Below, piece after piece: positions 27,184-37,161 of a stretch of 64,000 nt of DNA. The DNA is from Campylobacter armoricus (GTDB lineage: Bacteria > Campylobacterota > Campylobacteria > Campylobacterales > Campylobacteraceae). Location of the stretch: positions 620,001 through 684,000 of the forward strand of contig NZ_CP053825.1 of assembly GCF_013372105.1 (NCBI RefSeq). Reading direction: 5' to 3'. Position numbers and translations under genes: made by a program. The notes below the pieces were generated by a model, which was given only the letters and a program-made list of their open reading frames with translations, ran no database searches and was not told where the DNA came from. The stretch's first letter is position 1. Each line of letters starts with the position of its first letter.

Positions 27184-28280
27184 TGAGTTTTAAAGCTTTA
27201 AAAATTGGAAAGCATGAAATAAAATATCCTATTTTTCAAGGTGGTATGGGTCTTGGTATAAGTTGGGATAAACTTGCTTCTGCAGTTTCTTTAAATGGTG
27301 GTCTAGGGATTATTTCCTCAGTGGGAACTGGATATTATGAAAATAGAACACATATAGATAAAGAGCTTAATGCAAAACCTTATGGAAGTGATAATTTTTA
27401 TTCAAAAGCAGGCTTGAAAGCCTTGATAGATAATGCTAGAAAAGTTTGCAAAGATGCACCTTTAGGCTGTAATATTTTATATGCAAGTAATAATTATGCA
27501 CAAATTGCACGCAATGCTTGTGAAGTTGGTTTTAATGTGATAGTTTCAGGAGCGGGACTTCCTACAAATTTACCTGAATTTACACAAGATTATCCTGATG
27601 TTGCTTTGGTGCCTATTGTATCATCTGCTAAGGCTTTAAAAATTATTTGTAAAAGATGGCAAAGTAGATACAATCGCTTGCCTGATGCAGTTATAGTTGA
27701 AGGGCCTAAGAGTGGAGGGCATCAAGGTTTTACTTATGAGCAATGTTTGATGGATGAGTATCAATTAGAAAATGTAGTTCCACAAGTTGCACAAGAAATT
27801 AAAAATTGGGGGGATATACCACTAATTGCTGCAGGTGGAATTTGGGATAAACAAGATATAGAAAAAATGATTTCTTTGGGTGCTAGTGGTGTTCAAATGG
27901 GAACTCGTTTCATAGGGACTTTTGAGTGTGATGCAAGTGATGAATTTAAACAAGTGTTGCTTGATTGTAAAAAAGAAGATATTGAGCTTTTAAAATCTCC
28001 AGTTGGTTATCCTGCAAGAGGGATAAGAACTAATCTTTTAAATTTAGTCGATAAAAAAATGGGTCCAAAAATTTCTTGTGTAAGTAATTGTGTTGCACCA
28101 TGTGGCAGGGGTAAAGAGGCAAGTAAAGTAGGTTATTGTATAGCAGATAGATTATATGATGCTTGGAGTGGTAAAAAAGAAACCGGATTATTTTTTACTG
28201 GAGCTAATGGGTATAGATTAGATAAGCTTATTAGTGTAGAAGAGCTAATGAAAAAATTAGTTAATGGTGAAGATGTTTAG
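27180..28280 (+). CDS. fabX: FabX-like flavin/iron-sulfur dehydrogenase-isomerase (usually annotated nitronate monooxygenase)
   Basis: This 366-residue TIM-barrel flavoprotein has the 2-nitropropane dioxygenase fold (PIFQGGMGLGISWD, SGAGLPTN, GGHQGF with His181, AAGGIWD). It also carries a C-terminal cysteine cluster (Cys300, 304, 308 and 320) absent from true nitronate monooxygenases. The same design, with near-identical segments as I recall them, is found in Helicobacter pylori FabX, which binds 4Fe-4S and introduces the double bond for unsaturated fatty acids on decanoyl-ACP. I therefore favour FabX. It sits between tyrS and amiA, overlapping tyrS by four bases. Confidence 0.75.
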   Translation: MMSFKALKIGKHEIKYPIFQGGMGLGISWDKLASAVSLNGGLGIISSVGTGYYENRTHIDKELNAKPYGSDNFYSKAGLKALIDNARKVCKDAPLGCNILYASNNYAQIARNACEVGFNVIVSGAGLPTNLPEFTQDYPDVALVPIVSSAKALKIICKRWQSRYNRLPDAVIVEGPKSGGHQGFTYEQCLMDEYQLENVVPQVAQEIKNWGDIPLIAAGGIWDKQDIEKMISLGASGVQMGTRFIGTFECDASDEFKQVLLDCKKEDIELLKSPVGYPARGIRTNLLNLVDKKMGPKISCVSNCVAPCGRGKEASKVGYCIADRLYDAWSGKKETGLFFTGANGYRLDKLISVEELMKKLVNGEDV

Positions 28281-30228
28281 AATATTCTTTATCTTTTTAT
28301 TATTTTGTTCTAGTATTTTTGCTGATGTAGAAATTAAAAAATTTGATCAATCTTTTTTAATTTCTAATTCAGAAGAAAAGCTACAATTACATCAGCAGTT
28401 AAAGTCTTTATATATTCAAAGTGTAATTAATGATAATTTTAAAGAAAAGAATGAAATTTTAAAAAGACTAATTATAAGTTCTAATTCTTTAGGGTTTGAT
28501 GATAAAGCTTATGTGCAAGAGCTTAAAGAAGGCGGAGTAAGCGAAGAAGAAATTTTGCGTTTAAAAAATGCTTTAAAAGTTATACAAGATCAAAAAATAA
28601 AAAAAGAACAAGTGAGAAAAGAAACCAATACCACGATATCTAATAATAAAAAAGAAGATAAAAAAGAAGATAAAAAAGAAGATAAAAAAGAAGATAAAAA
28701 AGAAGATAAAAAAGAAGATAAAAAAGAAGATAAAAAAGAAGATAAAAAAGAAGATAAAAAAGAAGATAAAAAAGAAGATAAAAAAACTCCAGCACAAAAA
28801 GAACTTTTTATTCTTGATGTTAAAAAGTTAGATAATGGTATTTTGCTTGATTTGAGTGAAAAAATCAGCCAAAAAGATATTAAAAATTTTACTCTCAAGG
28901 GCGATGATAATTTTCGTTATGTTGCAGATTTTGATGGAATTTTAAAAGGACCTAAGAGAAATTTTAAATTTAAAGATTTTGATGTTATTGTATCGCAGTT
29001 TAATCCAACAAGCATGCGTTTAGTTTTAAGTTCAAAAAAAGAATTAAAGATAAAAATAGAGCTTAAAGATCGAAGTTTTTTTATGGGACTTGGAGAGATA
29101 GAAAAAAAAGAAAATCCTAGACCTATAGTTAAAACACAAAATGAAGCAAAAAAAGTAGTAGTTGAAAAAGAAATTACCAAAAACGAACCATTATATATAT
29201 TAAAATCAACCAAAGAAAAAAATGGTATAAGTTTAAAATTGAATAATGATATTGATATAGAAGATATAAAAATTAATTCTTTTAAAGATGGCAAATTTTA
29301 TCGTTCGATTGTAAGTTTTGAGGCAATATTAGAAGGTGATAGAAAAAAAATAGATATTAATAAAAATCAATCAATTACTTTAACTCAATATAATAAAACA
29401 ATTGTTAGGCTTGTTTTAAGTTCAACAAGTAATTTTAAGACAAGTCTTGATTTAGATGATAATGAATTATTTATTGGTTTTGAAAAAAATATCAAAAATA
29501 CAAACCAAAAAACTAAATTAACAGAAAAAAAACCTTTAATTAAAAAAACAGGAAAAGTTATCGTAATTGACCCAGGTCATGGAGGTAAAGATCCAGGAAC
29601 TTTAGGGGATAAAGGTGTTAAAGAAAAAGATGTAGTTTTAAGCGTAGCTTTAAAACTTGGTAATGAGTTAAAAAAAAGAGGGTATAAAATTTATTATACA
29701 AGAAGTACGGATAAATTTATAAACCTTAGAGATAGAACATCTATGGCTAATGAAAAAATGGCAGATTTGTTTATTTCTATCCATGCAAATGCAGCTCCAA
29801 ACAAACAAAGAGCAAAAACTCTTGAAGGTATTGAAACTTTCTTTTTATCACCTGCAAGAAGTGAAAGAAGTAAAAAGGCTGCTGAGCTAGAAAACCAATC
29901 AGACTTTGAAGAAATGAATTATTTTTCTAAACAAACCTTTTTAAATTTTTTAAATCGTGAAAAAATAGTTGCTTCAAATAAACTTGCCATTGATGTGCAA
30001 AAAAAGATTTTAAGCAATGTAAGAAAAAAATATAAAGTTGTTGATGGTGGCGTTAGAGAAGCTCCTTTTTGGGTTTTAGTGGGTGCACAAATGCCTGCTA
30101 TATTGATTGAGACAGGTTATATTAGTCATCCTAATGAAAGAAATAGGTTAGTTAATAAAAATTTTCAAGAATTATTAGCTATTGGTATTGCTAATGGCAT
30201 AGAGAGTTATTTTTATAAAAATCAATGA
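28264..30228 (+). CDS. amiA: N-acetylmuramoyl-L-alanine amidase AmiA
   Basis: This periplasmic zinc amidase of about 650 residues has a signal peptide, a helical region, a Lys/Glu/Asp repeat tract (about 129-172), two AMIN-like beta domains (about 180-265 and 310-405), and a catalytic Amidase_3 domain from about 430. Zinc ligands are seen in [22 protein letters not shown] and SIHANAA, and the catalytic Glu in LIETGYISH. It cleaves the stem peptide from MurNAc and would be the target of the FtsEX/EnvC-like pathway. The start may be ATG 28264 or 28273. It overlaps fabX. Confidence 0.9.
   Translation: MVKMFRIFFIFLLFCSSIFADVEIKKFDQSFLISNSEEKLQLHQQLKSLYIQSVINDNFKEKNEILKRLIISSNSLGFDDKAYVQELKEGGVSEEEILRLKNALKVIQDQKIKKEQVRKETNTTISNNKKEDKKEDKKEDKKEDKKEDKKEDKKEDKKEDKKEDKKEDKKEDKKTPAQKELFILDVKKLDNGILLDLSEKISQKDIKNFTLKGDDNFRYVADFDGILKGPKRNFKFKDFDVIVSQFNPTSMRLVLSSKKELKIKIELKDRSFFMGLGEIEKKENPRPIVKTQNEAKKVVVEKEITKNEPLYILKSTKEKNGISLKLNNDIDIEDIKINSFKDGKFYRSIVSFEAILEGDRKKIDINKNQSITLTQYNKTIVRLVLSSTSNFKTSLDLDDNELFIGFEKNIKNTNQKTKLTEKKPLIKKTGKVIVIDPGHGGKDPGTLGDKGVKEKDVVLSVALKLGNELKKRGYKIYYTRSTDKFINLRDRTSMANEKMADLFISIHANAAPNKQRAKTLEGIETFFLSPARSERSKKAAELENQSDFEEMNYFSKQTFLNFLNREKIVASNKLAIDVQKKILSNVRKKYKVVDGGVREAPFWVLVGAQMPAILIETGYISHPNERNRLVNKNFQELLAIGIANGIESYFYKNQ
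28648..28779 (+). repeat. 11 tandem copies of a 12-bp unit (Lys-Lys-Glu-Asp) in amiA
   Basis: Eleven perfect copies of AAAAAAGAAGAT encode KKED repeats, a highly charged linker between the N-terminal region and the first AMIN domain. The unit is a multiple of three, so copy-number change alters linker length only. Confidence 0.95.
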
Positions 30229-32060
30229 AAAAAGCAAATATCATCATTAAAAACAATACACCTTTTTCTTTAGATTTTGATGATTATTATTTTAATTCTA
30301 GCGATGGTTTAAGTGAGAGTGAATTTATCTATACTAATGCTTTTGAATTTCAAGCAAAACAAACTATCATTGCAGAGCTTGGTTTTGGCATAGGTTTAAA
30401 TTTCTTTCTTACTCTAAAGCGTTTTTTAAAAGAAAAAAAAGCAACTCAAAGACTTTTTTATCTTAGTTTTGAAAATTTTTACATAGAAAAAGATAAATTA
30501 AGAGAAATTTATAAAAATCTTGGTTTTTATGAGGAATTTAAAGAATTTTTGGAGCAGTTTTTAAAATTTTATCCCCCATGTAAAGATGGAGTTTATAGGT
30601 TTTATTTTCAAGATTGTTTTTTAGACTTGGTATTTGGTGATGCTAATGAAAAATTGCAAAAATTAGATTTTAAAGCTGATGTTTGGTATTTAGATGGTTT
30701 TGCACCTGTTAAAAATCAAGAGATGTTTGATGAGGATATTATAAATAAAGTTGCTAAAAACTCAAAAATAAATACCAAAGTCTTAACCTTTTCTTCTGCA
30801 AGTGTTTTAAAAAAAGCTTTAATAAATAATAATTATCAAGTGCAAAAGGTAAAAGGCTTTAGAAAAAGAGAAATGATACAAGCTGTTTTTAATGGTTTAG
30901 AGTTTGAAGACAAATTTGCTTATTTTAATACTCCATATTTAAAAAAAGATATCCAAAAAATAGCCATTATTGGAGCAGGTATAGCTGGAGCTAGTTTAGC
31001 TTATGAATTTTCATTAAGAAATATTCAAGTGGATATTTTTGAGAAAGAAAATTCATTAGGCAAGGGTGCTTCTGGAAATATCAATGGAATTTTAAGTTCT
31101 TTGATTTTAAAACCTGATGTTTTATTGGGAGAATTTTCACAATATGCTTTTTTAGAGGCAAGTAGGTTTTATAGGCAAATTTTGGACTTAGATCCACAAG
31201 GTGTTTATGAGTTTGCTCATAATGAGCTTATGCAAGAGCGTTTTAATAGTCAAAAAAATAATGTTTTGTTTAAAATTACTAATAATCAAGCTTTTTTAAA
31301 AGATGGAATGTGTATAAAGCCTCAAGAAGTAGTTAAGATACTTTTGGAAAAAAGCAAAGCAAGTATATTTTTTGAGTATGAATTTATAGATTATTCTTAT
31401 GAAAATGAAAAGTTTTCTTTGCGATTTAACAATAAAAAAACTTTAAAAGATTATGATGTATTAATTTATGCTCAAGGTGCTGATGTTAAGAACTTTTTAG
31501 ATTATAAATATATGAAATTAAGTAGTGTTAGAGGTCAATGTACTCATTTAAAACCATTTTTAAAAAACACCTATGCTTTATCATCAAAAGGCTATATTTG
31601 TCCTATCAATGAAGAATTAAATTTGCAACTTATTGGTGCAAGTTATGATAGATTAAATTGTAACAATACACTTTTAGAAAAAGATGATTTTCAAAATATT
31701 GAAAATATAAGAGAATTTTTAGAAAATGAAAAATTAGAGATTGTGAGTGGTAAAGTAGGATTTAGATCATATTCTAGTGATAGATTTGCTATAGTTGGTC
31801 AAGCATATGATGAAAATTTTTATTTACAAAATTATAAAGCACTTTTATGGCATAAAAATAAAGCTCAAGTAACTCCAAATGAATTTATTCCTCTATATTT
31901 TAGTATTGCTCATGGCTCTAGAGCTTTTGCTAGTGCTATTATATCTTCTAGAATTATTACTTCTTTGGTTTTTAATGAACCAAGAATAGAAAAAGAGTTT
32001 TTATATGCTTTGCATCCTGCAAGATTTTTAATCCGTCAGCTAAAAAAAGGAAAAAATTAG
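30225..32060 (+). CDS. mnmC: Bifunctional tRNA mnm5s2U biosynthesis protein MnmC
   Basis: This 611-residue protein has an N-terminal methyltransferase domain (about 1-225, with [15 protein letters not shown] and [17 protein letters not shown]) fused to a C-terminal FAD oxidoreductase (from about 245, dinucleotide motif [15 protein letters not shown]). It converts cmnm5s2U34 to mnm5s2U34 in tRNA. Length and order are those of E. coli MnmC. The start overlaps the amiA stop by four bases. It is the last gene of the housekeeping block before an accessory region. Confidence 0.92.
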   Translation: MKKANIIIKNNTPFSLDFDDYYFNSSDGLSESEFIYTNAFEFQAKQTIIAELGFGIGLNFFLTLKRFLKEKKATQRLFYLSFENFYIEKDKLREIYKNLGFYEEFKEFLEQFLKFYPPCKDGVYRFYFQDCFLDLVFGDANEKLQKLDFKADVWYLDGFAPVKNQEMFDEDIINKVAKNSKINTKVLTFSSASVLKKALINNNYQVQKVKGFRKREMIQAVFNGLEFEDKFAYFNTPYLKKDIQKIAIIGAGIAGASLAYEFSLRNIQVDIFEKENSLGKGASGNINGILSSLILKPDVLLGEFSQYAFLEASRFYRQILDLDPQGVYEFAHNELMQERFNSQKNNVLFKITNNQAFLKDGMCIKPQEVVKILLEKSKASIFFEYEFIDYSYENEKFSLRFNNKKTLKDYDVLIYAQGADVKNFLDYKYMKLSSVRGQCTHLKPFLKNTYALSSKGYICPINEELNLQLIGASYDRLNCNNTLLEKDDFQNIENIREFLENEKLEIVSGKVGFRSYSSDRFAIVGQAYDENFYLQNYKALLWHKNKAQVTPNEFIPLYFSIAHGSRAFASAIISSRIITSLVFNEPRIEKEFLYALHPARFLIRQLKKGKN

Positions 32061-32115
32061 AAATTCATTTTCACTTTATTTATGTGTTTTTACGCATTGC
32101 AAACAAGGAGAGTAT

Positions 32116-33872
32116 ATGCGAAAAATTCAACCTATATTAAATGAGAAATTTTTTAATGATGGATAAATTATTGTCTCAAAAACCGACAAAATTCGTCGCC
32201 CTGATATGCCTAAAGTTGTTTTTGGAATTCTTTGGGAAAGTATTAAAAATAAAAAAGAGGTTATTGCTTATGTAAAAAATTTATCTAAAGATGGCTCATT
32301 TTATTGGGTATTAGCTTTTATAACCCCTTCTTTTGATTCTAATGGAGAGGTTATGAGTATCATTCGATGCGCTTAAATCCTAAAAAGGAAGCTATTAAAA
32401 AATAGAAAAATATACAAAGAGCTTTTATTAGAAGAACAAAAAGGCGGACAAAAAGCATCAAGAAAATTACTAAATAATATTTTAATTCAAAAGGGAATGA
32501 GCTATGAAGAATTGGTTTTATCGATATAATATCAATCAAATTGTAAATTACTTTGCTTTGTTTTTTATTTTGTTTAATGGCTTTTTTAGAAGTAATTGAA
32601 GGAAAAATTTTTTGGTTTTGTTTTTGTGTTTTAGGAACTTTAATTGTACTATTTAGTATTGCCAGTGCTTATTATAGAAATAAAGAAGCACTGAGAGTAA
32701 CTTCGGTTTTAAATGAACTTGCAAAAGGAAATTTAGAAGCTAGGGTAACTCATATACTTGTTTTAAAATCTGGAGTAGGTAAGTTAGGCTGGGTTGTTAA
32801 TGACTTAGCAGATTAGATTGAAGTTTTTAATAGATAAATTCTTAACGCAATTTTAGTAGTTAAAGAGTAAATAACCTATAGAAAAGTAAGATTTGAGGGT
32901 TTGGTGGGTGCTTTTTTATAATGCCAAGTTATTAATGAAGAAGTGACCTTAGAAATTGAAAAAACTCAAAATTTATCTACAAGAAGTATTATTGTAGAAA
33001 ATGTATCTAAGAGCATGTTAGATTCTTTGCAAAAAGAATTAGCATTGATTAATACAAAGCTTAATGATATTGCAGACATTATGCATGATGTATATGATCA
33101 GGCAAATATCATTTTTATTCATTCTTCAAAAAATGCTAAAAATGCACAGGTAATCTCAGATGATTTGTCAAATTTAGATGAAAATATAGGGTAAATTCAT
33201 ACTTTAATAGATACTTTTTCTCAGCAAATTAATAGTGTATCTTCTTTTATAGGTATTATTGAAGATATTACAGAGCAAATAAATTTTTTGGCTTAAATGC
33301 TGCTATTGAAGCCGCTTGTGCAGGTGAGTATGGTAGAGGTTTTGCTGTGGTTGCTGAGGAGGTTAGAGCTTTGACTGAAAAAACTTAAGTTACAGCTAAA
33401 GAAATTTCTGTGATGATTAAAACATTAATAGAACAAATGGGAAATATCAAAGATATTACAAACAAAGCTTATAGAGTTGCTAAAATTCTAATTCAAGTCT
33501 AGAAGAATTTCAAAAAGTTTTCACAGGTGTTGATGAAAAGGCTAAAATTTTATTAGATGAAATTTCTAAAACTAGTGCAGATGCTAATAAAATTTTACTT
33601 TATTTAGAATGTTGTTTAAAACATACTTAGCTTTTTCTTGTGTGATTAATTCTAAAATAGAACACATAGAAGTAAAATTGATACTCAAAATAATATTTTG
33701 TTTTAAACCAAGATTTAAATTCTTACATTGAAAGATTGTTTAGTTGTATAAAAAATAATCAATTAATACAAGAAGAAAAAATATTTATGTTTGGATTAAG
33801 CAAATTCAAGATATAAATGAAAGGATGATAAGTGAAATAGAATACAAAAAGCACATACAAATGAGAGGCTGA
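32116..33872 (+). pseudogene. Decayed PAS-HAMP methyl-accepting chemotaxis receptor
   Basis: ATG 32116 has a good AAGGAG site, but TAA follows at 32164, and many stops and frameshifts come after. Pieces in order are a PAS domain lacking its middle (RPDMPKVVF, then KDGSFYWV, 32195-32377), a linker (EEQKGGQKASRKLL, 32430-32528), two membrane segments and a HAMP piece (32550-32816), and the signalling domain including [28 protein letters not shown] split across frames (33290-33387). The frame ends at TGA 33870. This is an Aer-type energy-taxis receptor now non-functional. Confidence 0.88.
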
Positions 33873-34706
33873 GTGAAAAAATATATTTTTTTAAGTTGTA
33901 TATGTATCAGTGTATTTGCTTTAAATTTAGAAGAAAGTTTAAGTGAAGGTGAAGTAAATATCACTAAAGAGCAAAAAACAAACATAGTTTCAAAACAAGT
34001 TTTTTTTCAAAAACCTAAAGAATATCAAAATCAAAGCATAGATTTTAATTCTTATGCTAGTAAATCACTAGGACAAATTTTAAATTTAAGTTCTAAAGAT
34101 AAAACAGAGGCTAATGTTGATTTTAATGCCTTAAATGTTAATATTAAAAATATTAATTCTATATTTGATTATGAAAATGCTTCTTTGCTTTTGGAAAAAC
34201 AAGCTAGAATAGGGCAGCTAGAGCAGGCCTATTCGGTTGGAATTATCAACCGCTATGAGTTTGATAAATTTAATTTAGGTTTTAATTATTTTAATGATCA
34301 GTATAAAGAAGCTTGTGGTAAAAATAGTTTTGGCGTAGAATTTCAATTTAGCAGCTATTTTAAGGCTTATGCTAACCATTATAGTGTTAAAGAAAGTAAT
34401 TTAGATGATAGCACTGAAGTTGGCGTAGTTTTTGATTTGCCTTATTTGAATACTTTAAATGTCAATTCAAATATCAAAGAAATGCAAAATCAGTATAATA
34501 TTACTTATTCTCCAATTTCTATTTTAGATTTATCGCTGAATTATCAAGATGAAAAAACTAGTGCTAAAGATCAAGCTGCTATGTGGGTAAGATTTAGATT
34601 AAATTATGAGCAGAGTTTAAGCAAGCAGTTTTACAATAGTTTTTATCGTAAAAATAATATAGTAGGTGAATTTAATCGTTATGATTTTGCAACAAGGACT
34701 TATTAA
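33873..34706 (+). CDS. Secreted protein resembling an inverse-autotransporter beta-barrel without a passenger
   Basis: This 277-residue protein has a GTG start directly after the pseudogene stop, with AGAGG before it. A signal peptide (1-16) precedes an unstructured part (17-115) and a region of alternating aromatic and polar strands (about 118-270). Segments such as YNITYSPISILDLSLNY, VRFRLNYEQSLSKQF and NNIVGEFNRYDF follow the pattern of intimin/invasin barrels, which end the same way before the passenger domains. Here the protein stops at that point. Assignment is from memory of the family and tentative; it may be a remnant. The stop overlaps convergent rseP. Confidence 0.5.
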   Translation: MKKYIFLSCICISVFALNLEESLSEGEVNITKEQKTNIVSKQVFFQKPKEYQNQSIDFNSYASKSLGQILNLSSKDKTEANVDFNALNVNIKNINSIFDYENASLLLEKQARIGQLEQAYSVGIINRYEFDKFNLGFNYFNDQYKEACGKNSFGVEFQFSSYFKAYANHYSVKESNLDDSTEVGVVFDLPYLNTLNVNSNIKEMQNQYNITYSPISILDLSLNYQDEKTSAKDQAAMWVRFRLNYEQSLSKQFYNSFYRKNNIVGEFNRYDFATRTY

Positions 34707-35809
34707 TTGTTCATAAAACGGGTAATATCATTATAAGTTACAAATATCATTAAGCTTAAAAGTAAAGCCATACCAAAATAACTAAGATATTCAAAGCATA
34801 TTTTTGGAACTTCTTTTTTAAAGATTAATTCATAAAGATTAAATAGTATATGCCCTCCATCTAATGCTGGGATAGGAAGTAGATTTAACACCCCAAGATT
34901 GATAGAAATTAAAGCTGTGATTAAAAATAAAACTACGATGCTAGTATTTGCTGCCTTTGATGTAATATCAACCATAGTGATGATTCCACCCATATTTTTA
35001 GCATCTAACTCCCCGCTTATAATCTTAGCTAATCCTTTAAATATAAGCATAGAAGCTTCTATGCTTTCATTATAAGCATATTTTAAACTATCAATTCCTT
35101 GATGATAAATCGTTACAAATTCATTTTTAGGAGCTATACCAATAAGAGGTTTTTGAACTTTTTGATAAAACTCATTATATCCTTGATCAATTTGTGGAGT
35201 AAGGATGATATTGATAATTTTATCATCTCTTTCTATGTTTAGAGTGATAGGCTTTGTATGGACTAGTTTGCTAATTTCTTCAAAACTTTGAATTTTTACT
35301 CCATTTATAGCCAATATTTTATCCCCAATTTGTAAATTTGCTTTTTGGGCAGCTGAATTTGGTGCTATATTTCCTATTATAGGTGCTATTTTTTGAATAC
35401 CTAAAAAACCTATGGCTATATAAAGCAAAAAGGCTAAAAAAAAATTAAAAAATGGTCCTGCAAAAAGTATGTAAATTTTAGCTAAAGGATTTAAAGTATT
35501 ATAACTATTTGGTTCATAGTTTTTTTTACTAGGATTTAAGTCATCTTGTCCTTTAAGTTTAACATAGCCACCAAAAGGTAAAGCAGACAAGCGATATTCT
35601 GTATTTTTGTAGGTTTTTTTAAAAACAGCTTTTCCAAATCCTATGCTAAAAATTTCTACATCAACTCTCATATGTTTTGCAGCTAAAAAATGTCCTAGTT
35701 CGTGAAAAAAAATTAAAAAAGATATTACCAAAAGTGTCACTAAAAAGCTAAAGGAATAAAATTTAAATCCTATAGCTAAAATGATGAATAAAAATAAATA
35801 TGATTTCAA
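34703..35809 (-). CDS. rseP: Site-2 membrane metalloprotease RseP
   Basis: This 368-residue M50 family protein has zinc motif HELGH (near residues 37-41), a periplasmic PDZ domain (about 140-215, IAPNSAAQKANLQIGDKILAINGV) and the third-ligand motif PIPALDGGHILF in a late helix. It cleaves membrane-embedded regulators or signal-peptide remnants. It starts with TTG, preceded by AAAAGG. pgsA ends three bases upstream, as in C. jejuni, so the two are likely co-transcribed. Confidence 0.9.
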   Translation of the reverse strand: MKSYLFLFIILAIGFKFYSFSFLVTLLVISFLIFFHELGHFLAAKHMRVDVEIFSIGFGKAVFKKTYKNTEYRLSALPFGGYVKLKGQDDLNPSKKNYEPNSYNTLNPLAKIYILFAGPFFNFFLAFLLYIAIGFLGIQKIAPIIGNIAPNSAAQKANLQIGDKILAINGVKIQSFEEISKLVHTKPITLNIERDDKIINIILTPQIDQGYNEFYQKVQKPLIGIAPKNEFVTIYHQGIDSLKYAYNESIEASMLIFKGLAKIISGELDAKNMGGIITMVDITSKAANTSIVVLFLITALISINLGVLNLLPIPALDGGHILFNLYELIFKKEVPKICFEYLSYFGMALLLSLMIFVTYNDITRFMNN

Positions 35810-35811
35810 TT

Positions 35812-36342
35812 TTATACCTTTTTTGAGTGATTAATGTAGGCTAATACATATTCAAAAGCCGAATAAAGCGTAAGTATTAAAGCAATAAATAATAAAGTAT
35901 TGGCAAAAGGCCACTGCATGATTAAAAATATAATAGCAATCATTTGAAAAGTTGTTTTGATTTTCCCTGCAAAAGAAGCGCTTACATCAAATTTTTCACT
36001 TACCATAACCACTCTAAAGCCGGTTATAAAAAACTCTCTTACTAAAATAATATAAATTATCCAAGGATCAGCTTTTTGGGTGAGTAATAATCCCAAAAAA
36101 GCAGCTAAAACAAGCATCTTATCAGCAAGTGGATCTATAATAGCTCCAAGTTTTGTTGTTTGATTCCAAGTTCTTGCAATATAACCATCAAAAAAATCGG
36201 TTAAAGCAGCTATACCAAAAACAACACAAGCAAAATAATTTACCCAACTAGGATGGATATTTTCAAAATCATTGATTAGCAAAAAAAATAAAAGTGGAGC
36301 TAATAATATCCTCATAAACGCTAATATATTAGGCAAATTCAT
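35812..36342 (-). CDS. pgsA: CDP-diacylglycerol-glycerol-3-phosphate 3-phosphatidyltransferase
   Basis: This 176-residue inner-membrane enzyme of phosphatidylglycerol synthesis has the CDP-alcohol phosphatidyltransferase signature D-G-x2-A-R-x8-G-x3-D-x3-D, visible as DGYIARTWNQTTKLGAIIDPLADK. About four or five helices are seen. Length is normal. It lies directly before rseP on the same strand. Confidence 0.93.
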   Translation of the reverse strand: MNLPNILAFMRILLAPLLFFLLINDFENIHPSWVNYFACVVFGIAALTDFFDGYIARTWNQTTKLGAIIDPLADKMLVLAAFLGLLLTQKADPWIIYIILVREFFITGFRVVMVSEKFDVSASFAGKIKTTFQMIAIIFLIMQWPFANTLLFIALILTLYSAFEYVLAYINHSKKV

Positions 36343-36381
36343 CGCTTTTAATCCTTGTATAAAATACCAAAAGGTAATGAA

Positions 36382-37161
36382 TTATTTAAAAGTGGTACCG
36401 CCATCTACAATTAAAGTATGACCTGTGATCCAATTTGCTTTATCAGAACATAAAAATAAACATGCCCCAGCTAGATCTTGAGGTTCTCCTATGCGGTTTA
36501 ATGGACTAAGATTAATAGTCGCATTTTTAACTTCCTCATAATTTGTAAATGCTTTAAGTGCATCAGTGTCGATTGGTCCGCCACTTACTACATTTACGCG
36601 AATATTTTTAGAGCCAAGTTCAGTTGCAGCATATCTTGCCATAGCTTCTACGGCTGCTTTTGCAGTACCATGACCAGCATAATTTTCAATATGAACTAAA
36701 TTTCCTGTTGATGAGATTGAAAGTATGCTACCTCCGCCAACTTTTTCCATTCTTTTTGCTGCTTCTTGTGCTCCGACAACAAAAGCATTAACAGTTGCTG
36801 TGAAGATATTATTAATACCTTTTGGTTTTAATTTCATAAATTTAGTATATCCGCCTACAACAGCACGACCTGAAATAATAGCATTGGAAATAAAAAAGTC
36901 TATTCTGTTAAAATCTTGATCAATTTTTTCAAATAATTCTTTATAAGTTTCTGGTTCAAGTATGTTAAATTCATAAGCTTTTGCTTTGATTTTATAGTTT
37001 GATTCTAAATCTTTTACGATTTCTTGAGCTAAATTTGCGTTAGAATTAAAAGTAAAAGCTATATTAGCACCTGCTTTTGCAAATTCATATACAATAGCTT
37101 TCCCAATTCCTCTTGTTCCGCCACTAATTACTAAAGTTTTGTTTTGAAAAAAAGTATCCAT
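36382..37161 (-). CDS. fabL: FabL-like enoyl-ACP reductase (SDR family)
   Basis: This 259-residue short-chain dehydrogenase has nucleotide motif SGGTRGIGKAI (residues 14-24) and an active site with Tyr and Lys separated by six residues (YAGHGTAK) rather than the usual three. Spacing of six marks enoyl-ACP reductases, and the flanking IENY and VSGGPIDTDALKAF segments resemble Bacillus FabL as I recall it. It would reduce the enoyl-ACP double bond with NADPH. Many databases call it a generic oxidoreductase. It directly follows dapA on the same strand. Confidence 0.75.
   Translation of the reverse strand: MDTFFQNKTLVISGGTRGIGKAIVYEFAKAGANIAFTFNSNANLAQEIVKDLESNYKIKAKAYEFNILEPETYKELFEKIDQDFNRIDFFISNAIISGRAVVGGYTKFMKLKPKGINNIFTATVNAFVVGAQEAAKRMEKVGGGSILSISSTGNLVHIENYAGHGTAKAAVEAMARYAATELGSKNIRVNVVSGGPIDTDALKAFTNYEEVKNATINLSPLNRIGEPQDLAGACLFLCSDKANWITGHTLIVDGGTTFK

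Noticed and set aside
28573-28898. Two minus-strand frames rich in Phe/Ile or Ser/Phe
   Set aside because: They mirror the KKED repeat of amiA; repeats of 12 bp keep all frames open and explain them.
32553-33194. Two small frames (32553-32816 and 32943-33194) as independent genes
   Set aside because: Their residues match successive parts of one chemoreceptor (HAMP and signalling regions), so they are pieces of a pseudogene.
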